NCBI GenBank assembly: GCA_021162805.1
Contig: JAGGXZ010000224.1
Coordinates: 1-64,000, forward strand
From: Candidatus Poribacteria bacterium
GTDB lineage: Bacteria; Poribacteria; WGA-4E; B28-G17
Reading direction: 5' to 3'
DNA length: 64,000 bases
The notes beneath the pieces were generated by a model. The model searched no databases, was not told the DNA's origin, and saw only the letters and a list, made by a program, of their open reading frames with translations. Positions 53,401-62,670 of this stretch are shown here, one piece after another. Every line of letters starts with the position of its first letter. Within the stretch, counting starts at the first letter, position 1. A program made the position numbers and the translations under genes.

Positions 53401-54408
53401 CTAACATATCCTCGGCAACTGCTCGCCCACCAACATGTCGATCATCCTTTTGCTTCCTATCTCTGTCTTGAGGTGCACCTGTCCGGGGTGATCGGCGGTT
53501 ATCTCCCCGATGATGGCGCTTCCAGCTCCCAACGGATGCTCTCTCATGATCTGCAATGCTTTTGGGGCCGATTCGGGCTCGATCACCAGAACCACCTTCC
53601 CCTCGTTAGCCACGAACATCGGGTCCAGTCCCAATATCTCACAGGCGGCTCTGACGGCCTCATTTATAGGTATGGCCGTTTCATCCGCCTCCACGCCCAA
53701 TCCCGTTCCCTCGGCTATCTCCTTCAGCGTCGTGGCAAGTCCTCCTCTGGTCGGGTCGCGCATGAACCGTATCACATCTCCCACCTCTGAGATAAGTCGA
53801 GTGATCAGTCCGTTCAAGGGGGCACAGTCGCTTATGATTTCCGTCTCGAACTGCATCCCCTCTCTCATGGAGAGCACGGCTATCCCGTGGTCGCCTATGG
53901 GGCCGTTTATAAGTATGAGGTCTCCGGCCCGGATCTCCTCCATACCCAGCCTTATCCCTTCCGGGATGAATCCCACTCCTGAGGTGTTGATAAAGATCCC
54001 GTCAGCCTTGCCCCGTTCGACCACTTTGGTATCGCCCGTCACGACCTCCACCCCCGCTTCAGCCGCGACCTTCGCCATCGAATCCAGTATCCCTTCCAGA
54101 TCCCCTATACTGAACCCCTCCTCCAGGATCAGACCGCAGGAGATGTATCTCGGCACGGCACCGCTTACGGCGAGGTCGTTTATCGTGCCACAGACCGCCA
54201 GCTTCCCGATATCTCCGCCGGGGAAGAAGATGGGTTTGACCACATATGAGTCGGTGGTAAAAGCCAATCTTATGCCGTTGAAGCTGAATATGGCTGAATC
54301 CTCAAGCCTCTGCAGGATGGGGTTTTGGAGTTTTTTAAGTATCAGATCGCCTATAAGCTCGTGTGTGAGCCTTCCTCCGCTTCCATGTCCTAGAAGCACG
54401 CTTTTCAT
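53401..54408 (-). CDS. hypE: Hydrogenase maturation protein HypE
   Basis: Dehydrates the thiocarboxamide on its own C-terminal cysteine to give the cyanide ligands of NiFe hydrogenase. The C-terminus is LPRIC, with the essential Cys last. The N-terminal LLGHGSGGRLTHELI, TTDSYVVKPIFFPGGDIG and VVTGDTKVVERGKADG are ATP-binding AIR-synthase-type motifs. ATG at 54408 overlaps the hypD stop and starts at the conserved sequence; the longer frame to 54465 is non-conserved. HypC, HypF, HypA/B and the hydrogenase are not in the window. Confidence 0.94.
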   Translation of the reverse strand: MKSVLLGHGSGGRLTHELIGDLILKKLQNPILQRLEDSAIFSFNGIRLAFTTDSYVVKPIFFPGGDIGKLAVCGTINDLAVSGAVPRYISCGLILEEGFSIGDLEGILDSMAKVAAEAGVEVVTGDTKVVERGKADGIFINTSGVGFIPEGIRLGMEEIRAGDLILINGPIGDHGIAVLSMREGMQFETEIISDCAPLNGLITRLISEVGDVIRFMRDPTRGGLATTLKEIAEGTGLGVEADETAIPINEAVRAACEILGLDPMFVANEGKVVLVIEPESAPKALQIMREHPLGAGSAIIGEITADHPGQVHLKTEIGSKRMIDMLVGEQLPRIC

Positions 54409-55511
54409 CGGATCACCCCATATTTGTAATATGCCGCGCAGGTTCCCTCGGATGAGACCATACATGCCCCCACAGGCGAGCGGGGAGTGCAGGCTTTGCC
54501 GAAGAGAGGGCAGTCCGTCGGCTCCTTAACGCCTCGTAGGATCTGGCCACAGATACAGCCGGGGTGTTCCTTAGTCGGTTCGACCTCGACCTCAAACGCC
54601 AGATCGGCGTCCAGCTCGGAGAACTTCCCCCCTATCCTGAGTCCACTCGAAGGGATCACCCCTATACCCCGCCAGTTGGAATCACACACCTCAAATACCT
54701 CCTCCATAAGCCTCAATGCCTTCGGATTCCCCTCCGGCCTGACGACCCTATCATACTGGATCTCCACCTCGGCTCTGCCCTCAACTATCTGCCGTAGAAG
54801 CATCTCCACCGAGTGCATCACATCTGTCGGCTCAAATCCCGATATCACGCACGGTATGTGGTATCTATGGGCGATCGGTTTATAGGGATTCGATCCGATG
54901 ATAGTGCTCACATGGCCGGGACAGATAAAGCCGCTGAGCTCCAGATCTTCAGTTTGGACGAGCGCCTCCATAGCCGGGGGGATGATCTTATGGGCGCAGA
55001 GAACGTAGAAGTTGCTCAGTCCCTCCTGGTAGGCGATCTTTATGGCTGCGGCGATCGTCGGCGCCGTCGTCTCAAACCCGACTCCCAGAAAGATGACCTT
55101 GCGCGACGGGTTGTCTCTGGCCACCTTTAAGGCGTCCAATGTGGAATAAACCACCCTGATGTCGGCTCCCAAGGCCTTTTCCCGCTCAAGCGAGGAGCTT
55201 GATCCCGGAACCCTCATCATATCGCCGAACGTCGTTATCGTCACATCGGGAAGCCTGCTCAACGCTATGGCCCTGTCGAGATATTCGTTCGGCGTCACAC
55301 ACACCGGACACCCCGGCCCTGAGATCAACCTGACCTCCTCCGGCATGAGGGATCTGATCCCAAACCGGGCGATCGTCATCGTGTGTGTGCCGCAGACTTC
55401 CATCAACGTGGTTCTCTCCCTCAGCGATGAGGAGAGGTCATGTATGATCTCTGAAAGCCTCTTAACGACTTGGGCACTGCGAAATTCCCTCAGATATTCC
55501 AGCTTCCTCAT
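54405..55511 (-). CDS. hypD: Hydrogenase maturation protein HypD
   Basis: Fe-S scaffold on which Fe(CN)2CO is assembled with HypC. Conserved segments: MEVCGTHTMTIARFG, ISGPGCPVCVTPNEYLDRA, TFGDMMRVPGS, VGFETTAPTIA, FICPGHVSTIIG, CVISGFEP, and the 4Fe-4S cysteines CICGQILRG, DCPLFGKACTP and GACMVSSEGTCAAY. ATG at 55511 is used (a TTG at 55523 is in frame). It overlaps the CapA-like gene upstream by about 50 bases and hypE downstream by four. Confidence 0.95.
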   Translation of the reverse strand: MRKLEYLREFRSAQVVKRLSEIIHDLSSSLRERTTLMEVCGTHTMTIARFGIRSLMPEEVRLISGPGCPVCVTPNEYLDRAIALSRLPDVTITTFGDMMRVPGSSSSLEREKALGADIRVVYSTLDALKVARDNPSRKVIFLGVGFETTAPTIAAAIKIAYQEGLSNFYVLCAHKIIPPAMEALVQTEDLELSGFICPGHVSTIIGSNPYKPIAHRYHIPCVISGFEPTDVMHSVEMLLRQIVEGRAEVEIQYDRVVRPEGNPKALRLMEEVFEVCDSNWRGIGVIPSSGLRIGGKFSELDADLAFEVEVEPTKEHPGCICGQILRGVKEPTDCPLFGKACTPRSPVGACMVSSEGTCAAYYKYGVIR

Positions 55512-56514
55512 CTCCTTTCTCAATCGGAATTAGACCTTTATCCCTGCAGATTATAACCTCTGTCCCCATCTTTCCAGAGAGCCTCTTGATCCTGCTGAGA
55601 ATGGAGAAAGCCCTGAGACCTATGGCCGGATATGGGCGGTGTTCCTTGGGATCTATTTCGATAGGGATGAGCTCAGCCCTTTCCAGTCTTCGATCTTGGA
55701 AGGAACATCTGAGGATAATCCCCTCCCTGGTCCTTGGGGAGCGTTGATCGAAGATGAAATTTCCAAGGCTGTAGCAGATAAGCCCTCCTCTGTATCGCTC
55801 GACCCCTTGAACGACATGTGGATGATGGCCGACGACCAGATCCGCCCCCAGATCGATAGCAAGTCGAGCCAGTTTCCTATCCCTCTGCGTAGGTCTATCG
55901 ACGTACTCCCATCCCCAATGGGCGGAGACCACGATCAGATCGGCCCATCTCCTCGCCATCAGCAGATCTTTCCTGAGTTTCTCCTCGGCTAATACGGTTA
56001 CCCCGGGTTTATCCTCCCCCGCCTTAACCGTCAGGAAGAAATCCCATGAGTATGCGAGGAAAGCCACCTTGTAGCCTTTAACCGACAGATACGCCGGTCT
56101 GGATGCGGAGAGATCATCGAACCCAGCTCCGACATAGGCTATACCTGAATGGGCGAGTATATCCATCGTTTCGAACAACGCCTTTCGACCGTAATCGAAG
56201 GAGTGATTGTTGGCCAGCGATACGACATCTATCCCAGCCTCCATCAGCCCCTCAACCGCTTCAGGCACGGCTCGAAATCTGATCTCCTTCTCGGGCATGG
56301 GATCGCCGTTTGAGCTTATGACACATTCCAAGTTTGCGAATGTGATATCGGCTGAGCTCAAAAGGATTCTGAGTCTCTCAAACGGGTACGTGGGGCCGAA
56401 CGATTCGATCTTATCGCCTACTCCACGTGATAGCATAATATCTCCGACGCAGACGAGGGTAAGCGGATCGGACGCTGAAAGGGGAGATATAGGATAAAGG
56501 AGGAGAAAAAAAAT
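55462..56514 (-). CDS. CapA-like metallophosphoesterase, start codon unclear
   Basis: CapA/PgsA-type calcineurin-like phosphoesterase: VCVGDIMLSRGVGDK, ITFANLECVISSNGDP, VVSLANNHSFDYGRKAL, VVSAHWGWEYVDRPT and DLVVGHHPHVVQGVERY hold the metal ligands. A signal peptide (FFLLLYPISPLSA) lies directly before the domain. No ATG, GTG or TTG occurs between the signal peptide and the 3' end of tRNA-Leu; the frame runs on into the tRNA, where TTG codons occur at 56595 and 56586. The usable start may therefore be an ATT at 56514, a TTG inside the tRNA, or have been lost. The T8 run at the junction could also hide a frameshift. Confidence 0.75.
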   Translation of the reverse strand: MFFLLLYPISPLSASDPLTLVCVGDIMLSRGVGDKIESFGPTYPFERLRILLSSADITFANLECVISSNGDPMPEKEIRFRAVPEAVEGLMEAGIDVVSLANNHSFDYGRKALFETMDILAHSGIAYVGAGFDDLSASRPAYLSVKGYKVAFLAYSWDFFLTVKAGEDKPGVTVLAEEKLRKDLLMARRWADLIVVSAHWGWEYVDRPTQRDRKLARLAIDLGADLVVGHHPHVVQGVERYRGGLICYSLGNFIFDQRSPRTREGIILRCSFQDRRLERAELIPIEIDPKEHRPYPAIGLRAFSILSRIKRLSGKMGTEVIICRDKGLIPIEKGDEEAGISEGISQCPSR

Positions 56515-56601
56515 GGTGCCGAGGAGGGGACTCGAACCCCTACGGGCGAAATGCCCCCCAGATCCTGAATCTGGTTTGTCTACCAATTCCAACACCTCGG
56601 C
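56514..56601 (-). tRNA. tRNA-Leu (anticodon CAG)
   Basis: On the - strand, an 88-base class II tRNA: acceptor GCCGAGG with CCTCGGC, anticodon stem-loop CCAGATTCAGGATCTGG giving CAG, a variable arm, T-arm GGGGTTCGAGTCCCC and an encoded CCA. The CapA-like signal peptide begins at its 3' end. The CRISPR array lies 80 bases upstream. Confidence 0.94.
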
Positions 56602-56619
56602 ACCCTGTAAGCGATATTA

Positions 56620-56649
56620 AGTTTATCCTAAAAACCCCTCCGATGTCAA
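56620..56649 (-). promoter_or_regulatory. Promoter of tRNA-Leu
   Basis: On the - strand TTGACA (56649-56644), an 18-bp spacer, TAAACT (56625-56620), about 19 bases before the tRNA 5' end. Confidence 0.6.
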
Positions 56650-56703
56650 GCGGATACATCTCTCTTCTTCGACCATGCCCGCCGCAATCCCCTATGAAGC
56701 GGG

Positions 56704-56752
56704 ATAGGAAAACACGTTGAACGTTCAAACGTTGAACGTTTTAACGTTTATC
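56704..56752. mobile_element. 49-bp palindromic insert in CRISPR repeat 1
   Basis: Inserted inside the repeat, flanked by AGCGGG on both sides (56698-56703 and 56753-56758), a 6-bp duplication of repeat sequence. It starts ATAGGAAAAC, contains CGTTGAACGTT twice, and ends ACGTTTATC. The repeat grows from 37 to 92 bp. Confidence 0.85.
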
Positions 56753-56831
56753 AGCGGGTCTTGGTTTGTCACGCGGAAGCCCATCCACAAGCGCGTAGAG
56801 GCCGTGGTGTCGCAATCCCCTATGAAGCGGG

Positions 56832-56880
56832 ATAGGAAAACACGTTGAACGTTCAAACGTTGAACGTTTTAACGTTTATC
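56832..56880. mobile_element. 49-bp palindromic insert in CRISPR repeat 2
   Basis: Identical in sequence, site and flanking AGCGGG duplication to the insert in repeat 1, 128 bp away. Confidence 0.85.
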
Positions 56881-57328
56881 AGCGGGTCTTGGTTTGTCAC
56901 CTAACGCTACTGTTGCCTTACAGCGATATGTCATTTCGTCGCAATCCCCTATGAAGCGGGTCTTGGTTTGTCACTGAGTGATTCAGAGTGGCTAGTGGAA
57001 AGCGAAACATGTCGCAATCCCCTATGAAGCGGGTCTTGGTTTGTCACTTAGAATTTTTAGTGGAGGTGCAGTAATGGACGAGGGTCGCAATCCCCTATGA
57101 AGCGGGTCTTGGTTTGTCACATAAGCGAGGAGGAGCAAGGACACCTCAGAATCAGAGTCGCAATCCCCTATGAAGCGGGTCTTGGTTTGTCACGGCAACC
57201 CGCCAAACGCGAGACTTAACGGCAGGTAACTGTCGCAATCCCCTATGAAGCGGGTCTTGGTTTGTCACATCGAAAGAGACGGCGAACTAGTCAAGGCTGA
57301 GGATGGTCGCAATCCCCTATGAAGCGGG

Positions 57329-57377
57329 ATAGGAAAACACGTTGAACGTTCAAACGTTGAACGTTTTAACGTTTATC
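57329..57377. mobile_element. 49-bp palindromic insert in CRISPR repeat 8
   Basis: Identical to the inserts in repeats 1 and 2, but separated from them by five uninterrupted repeats (3-7). Confidence 0.85.
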
Positions 57378-57457
57378 AGCGGGTCTTGGTTTGTCACAGA
57401 GGAGGAGAGAGAATGAGAGGAACTGAGATAATGAGTCGCAATCCCCTATGAAGCGGG

Positions 57458-57506
57458 ATAGGAAAACACGTTGAACGTTCAAACGTTGAACGTTTTAACG
57501 TTTATC
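57458..57506. mobile_element. 49-bp palindromic insert in CRISPR repeat 9
   Basis: Identical to the other three inserts, adjacent to the copy in repeat 8. All repeats from 57565 rightward are uninterrupted. Confidence 0.85.
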
Positions 57507-60500
57507 AGCGGGTCTTGGTTTGTCACCCAGGATCTAGGCTTATCTGAGGCGCAAGTCTTGCAGAGTCGCAATCCCCTATGAAGCGGGTCTTGGTTTGTCA
57601 CTCAAAGGACAGAAAAACTAGGTGCACCCATGCAGGGTCGCAATCCCCTATGAAGCGGGTCTTGGTTTGTCACTAAATGATGCCTGGGCCCACAAGCTGC
57701 TGAAGGCAAGTCGCAATCCCCTATGAAGCGGGTCTTGGTTTGTCACAATTGCCCAGGGTGCGATATCCCTGGGGGGTATGTGGGTCGCAATCCCCTATGA
57801 AGCGGGTCTTGGTTTGTCACCTTCACGGTGGCCCGTGACGGCCGGGTCCTGGCAGTTGTCGCAATCCCCTATGAAGCGGGTCTTGGTTTGTCACCAAGAG
57901 CATCGAGACGGTACAACTGCACGGCAACATGTCGCAATCCCCTATGAAGCGGGTCTTGGTTTGTCACGGGGATACGTCCCCCTTGACCCCAACGACACTG
58001 AGGTGTCGCAATCCCCTATGAAGCGGGTCTTGGTTTGTCACATAAGGGGGTCTTCACCCTCATGGATGTTGTTGCCGTGTCGCAATCCCCTATGAAGCGG
58101 GTCTTGGTTTGTCACAATGCTATCCTTCGATTTACTCGCCCACGGTGGGGTGTCGCAATCCCCTATGAAGCGGGTCTTGGTTTGTCACTAGGCCAGGACC
58201 CGAGTACTCTAAATGAAGATGCTCGTCGCAATCCCCTATGAAGCGGGTCTTGGTTTGTCACATGGTTGAGATAGGTATAACACCTCCAGTTGGTGTAAGT
58301 CGCAATCCCCTATGAAGCGGGTCTTGGTTTGTCACCCCCAGCTCCCAAAAACAAAGAGGAGGTACTACTACCAGTCGCAATCCCCTATGAAGCGGGTCTT
58401 GGTTTGTCACGCTCCTGCCTTAATGGCAGGAGGATCTTTGAAAATTGTCGCAATCCCCTATGAAGCGGGTCTTGGTTTGTCACTGGATCAACTTCCTTCC
58501 AAAGGTAGACCTTCTCCTTGTCGCAATCCCCTATGAAGCGGGTCTTGGTTTGTCACCTTGAGGAGGGCAAGGGGCTGATATCGTGGAATAGCTGTCGCAA
58601 TCCCCTATGAAGCGGGTCTTGGTTTGTCACAGAGGAGGTTTTGAGATGATCAAACTAAACGAGGGCGTCGCAATCCCCTATGAAGCGGGTCTTGGTTTGT
58701 CACCCAGAGGCTCCAGAAGGCTGGGTTTAAGGCAGTCAGTGTCGCAATCCCCTATGAAGCGGGTCTTGGTTTGTCACGAGGCAACGATTAACAACAACGT
58801 GCTCGTTGTCACTGTCGCAATCCCCTATGAAGCGGGTCTTGGTTTGTCACAGAAGAAGGGAAGGAGGGGACGATTTCGTTCATCATGTCGCAATCCCCTA
58901 TGAAGCGGGTCTTGGTTTGTCACTGAGGGGCGATTGATTGAGACCACAGATATAATCCAGTCGCAATCCCCTATGAAGCGGGTCTTGGTTTGTCACAAGT
59001 AGCCGAGAAGGCTGAGGGTTGGGAGTATAACTTGTCGCAATCCCCTATGAAGCGGGTCTTGGTTTGTCACCCAAAAACAAAGAACCGAAATAAGGAGGTT
59101 TTGAGAGTCGCAATCCCCTATGAAGCGGGTCTTGGTTTGTCACCAGTTAAGAAACTGCGCTAGCCAGGTGCTCCGGTTGTCGCAATCCCCTATGAAGCGG
59201 GTCTTGGTTTGTCACCCTAGAAGAGGGGGAGGGGATGATATCCTTTATTTCGTCGCAATCCCCTATGAAGCGGGTCTTGGTTTGTCACCGTGCTCGTTGT
59301 CACTTTCAAACCCGTTAGGCAGTGTCGCAATCCCCTATGAAGCGGGTCTTGGTTTGTCACGTTAAAGAGATAGTAGATATCTGGTTATTTTATAAGGGTC
59401 GCAATCCCCTATGAAGCGGGTCTTGGTTTGTCACGAAATAGACGTTAAAGAGATAGTAGATATCTGGTTGTCGCAATCCCCTATGAAGCGGGTCTTGGTT
59501 TGTCACAGGTGAGAGAATGATGGTCACGGTAGAGATTGAAGGTGTCGCAATCCCCTATGAAGCGGGTCTTGGTTTGTCACTACGGTCCGGCTCAACGTCA
59601 AATCAGATGCCGAGTCGGTCGCAATCCCCTATGAAGCGGGTCTTGGTTTGTCACTATAGAGGAGCATCCAGATCGCACCGACCCAGAATGTCGCAATCCC
59701 CTATGAAGCGGGTCTTGGTTTGTCACGTAAAGCGAGGGCCTTCAATAGATGATCTGTGCAACGTCGCAATCCCCTATGAAGCGGGTCTTGGTTTGTCACG
59801 CTGAGAAGCTTAAGGAATATCGAAAGTGGCTCTAGAGTCGCAATCCCCTATGAAGCGGGTCTTGGTTTGTCACATCGAGTTCGTACTCAGGTACGGAAGA
59901 GGTGCATCTAGTCGCAATCCCCTATGAAGCGGGTCTTGGTTTGTCACCAACAGGAGGAGTCGGTTCTCGAAGTTGAGGATTTTGGTCGCAATCCCCTATG
60001 AAGCGGGTCTTGGTTTGTCACGAAATAGACGTTAAAGAGATAGTAGATATCTGGTTGTCGCAATCCCCTATGAAGCGGGTCTTGGTTTGTCACAACGTAC
60101 TCGTTGTCACTTTCAAACCTGCCAGGCAGGTCGCAATCCCCTATGAAGCGGGTCTTGGTTTGTCACGTGATGGCTCCTACCTTAATGGTAGGAGAGATCT
60201 TTGTCGCAATCCCCTATGAAGCGGGTCTTGGTTTGTCACTAGCGGAAGATCCTGTTAGGTTGAATGTAGATGGTGTCGCAATCCCCTATGAAGCGGGTCT
60301 TGGTTTGTCACAGGGCTCCGTTATGAGGATCTCGTCCTCCCCCGAAGGTCGCAATCCCCTATGAAGCGGGTCTTGGTTTGTCACAACCGAAATAAGGAGG
60401 TAGAGCAATGATCAAACTAAAGTCGCAATCCCCTATGAAGCGGGTCTTGGTTTGTCACTAAGGAACGCGCGACGCATCCACAACAACTACGCCGTGTCGC

Positions 60501-62670
60501 AATCCCCTATGAAGCGGGTCTTGGTTTGTCACGAAGGAGCTCGTAGACAACCCGAAGGATCCTGTAGAGTCGCAATCCCCTATGAAGCGGGTCTTGGTTT
60601 GTCACTCACCCTCCTCAAAGAGGATGAAAACGGCCCCGTAAGTCGCAATCCCCTATGAAGCGGGTCTTGGTTTGTCACCGAAGGGGAGGCAATCGATTTC
60701 GAAGGAGGTGTTTCGTCGCAATCCCCTATGAAGCGGGTCTTGGTTTGTCACAGAGCCGGATCCGCAAGGACCGGCTCGGGCAAGAACCGTCGCAATCCCC
60801 TATGAAGCGGGTCTTGGTTTGTCACCTCCTGGAGGGCCTGAAATATGGCGGATGTCGCCTTGTCGCAATCCCCTATGAAGCGGGTCTTGGTTTGTCACCA
60901 GAAACCTCTCTCCGCACAAACTTGTCGTTCTCGTTGTCGCAATCCCCTATGAAGCGGGTCTTGGTTTGTCACCGAGGCGGCGAAAAGCCAAGGCCGTACA
61001 ACGAGGTGTCGCAATCCCCTATGAAGCGGGTCTTGGTTTGTCACAGAACCTCCACCCAGTTAACAAAAGAAGAAAGAGAGGGTCGCAATCCCCTATGAAG
61101 CGGGTCTTGGTTTGTCACTTTCAAACCCGCTAGGCAGTACTCAGCTGAATGTCTGTCGCAATCCCCTATGAAGCGGGTCTTGGTTTGTCACTGACTACGG
61201 TGATCTGGTCCCCCTCCCGACCGGTTAGTCGCAATCCCCTATGAAGCGGGTCTTGGTTTGTCACGTTGATAAACGGGGTGAGACTCTTTATTCGCGATAA
61301 CGTCGCAATCCCCTATGAAGCGGGTCTTGGTTTGTCACCAAGCATAAGTTTGCGGGGTTTAGGCGATAAGGAGGTGTCGCAATCCCCTATGAAGCGGGTC
61401 TTGGTTTGTCACCGGAGGATTCCACCGCTTGGTGAAGACGCCGGTAGAGTCGCAATCCCCTATGAAGCGGGTCTTGGTTTGTCACATTCCAAATGCTTCT
61501 CAGAAGGCTCTCTAAAGAAGTGTCGCAATCCCCTATGAAGCGGGTCTTGGTTTGTCACACTCGCGGATGAAGCCGGGAAAAAGATAGTAGACCTGTCGCA
61601 ATCCCCTATGAAGCGGGTCTTGGTTTGTCACTAAATCTATAAAAAGGGGATGATGAAAATGTATAATGTCGCAATCCCCTATGAAGCGGGTCTTGGTTTG
61701 TCACAGCCCATATCAGGAGGGCTTATCGTCAGACGGGACGAAAGTCGCAATCCCCTATGAAGCGGGTCTTGGTTTGTCACTTGGTTACTTGTTCAGGAAC
61801 CGTTGGAAGATTATCCTTAGTTAGTCGCAATCCCCTATGAAGCGGGTCTTGGTTTGTCACTGGGAGGAGTATGTAAAGCGAGGGCCTTCAATAGATGGTC
61901 GCAATCCCCTATGAAGCGGGTCTTGGTTTGTCACGAGGAGGTGTGAGGATGGAAGCCAAAACCCTCATTGTCGCAATCCCCTATGAAGCGGGTCTTGGTT
62001 TGTCACAATCACCGTGAAACCGTAAGGAGGTTGGTTTCCCCAAGTCGCAATCCCCTATGAAGCGGGTCTTGGTTTGTCACCTGGGGGTGGCCGCCCAGGG
62101 CCTGATGAGCTAGGCCGTGTCGCAATCCCCTATGAAGCGGGTCTTGGTTTGTCACCCGGAACCGGGGAAGTGGTTCCGGCTCTATAAGGACCTGTCGCAA
62201 TCCCCTATGAAGCGGGTCTTGGTTTGTCACGATTCAAACGGTCTGGATAGAAGTGTTTCCCCAGTGTCGCAATCCCCTATGAAGCGGGTCTTGGTTTGTC
62301 ACGAAAACCTCAAGTTGATTTTCCCCCTTCCATTAGATTATCGCAATCCCCTATGAAGCGGGTCTTGGTTTGTCACGTAAGGGCTTCAAAGCCCTTGCAA
62401 AGAGCCGGGTCCGTCGCAATCCCCTATGAAGCGGGTCTTGGTTTGTCACTCTTCGGAGCAAAACTTTACGATGAACAGCTGCAAAGTCGCAATCCCCTAT
62501 GAAGCGGGTCTTGGTTTGTCACAGAGTTAGCTGAGAAGCTTAAGGAATATCGAAAGTGGTCGCAATCCCCTATGAAGCGGGTCTTGGTTTGTCACGTTTC
62601 CTGTTTATGAACCATCCCAGAGGTTATATCTCTGTCGCAATCCCCTATGAAGCGGGTCTTGGTTTGTCAC

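Larger units (their letters stand above)
56681..62670 (-). CRISPR. CRISPR array: 79 repeats of 37 bp, 78 spacers
   Basis: The + strand repeat starts GTCGCAATCCCC and ends GGTTTGTCAC. Read on the - strand it ends in ATTGCGAC, the usual 8-base crRNA 5' handle of type I/III systems, so transcription is leftward. Spacers are 35-39 bp except one of 43 (61781-61823). The first repeat at the left end has a base change (GCCGC) and four left-end repeats carry a 49-bp insert; the repeat at 62340 begins ATCGC; the rest look identical. The decayed left end is therefore the old, leader-distal end, and the leader and cas1 lie on the right. Only a partial cas1 is visible, so the subtype is not determined. 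Confidence 0.97.

Noticed and set aside
53377-53401. Hairpin GACCCT/AGGGTC with a T run as a terminator between the AtpZ-like and hypE genes
   Set aside because: The T run precedes the stem for rightward transcription and would be an A run after it for leftward transcription, so it is on the wrong side for either gene.
53510-54529. 339-codon + strand frame
   Set aside because: Antisense to hypE and hypD; Ser/Pro/Ile-rich shadow without any family match.
56681-56772. Left end of the array as the leader-proximal end
   Set aside because: Repeat decay (GCCGC start, inserts) is concentrated here, the repeat handle ATTGCGAC points leftward, and the consensus promoter and cas1 are on the right.
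62009-62230. Open frame on the - strand of the array with recurring VTNQDPLHRGLR
   Set aside because: Also translated repeat sequence.
57778-62502. Open frames of 60-150 codons on the + strand of the CRISPR array with recurring AIPYEAGLGLS or QSPMKRVLVCH
   Set aside because: They are the translated 37-bp repeat; the periodicity comes from the array, and no gene is present.
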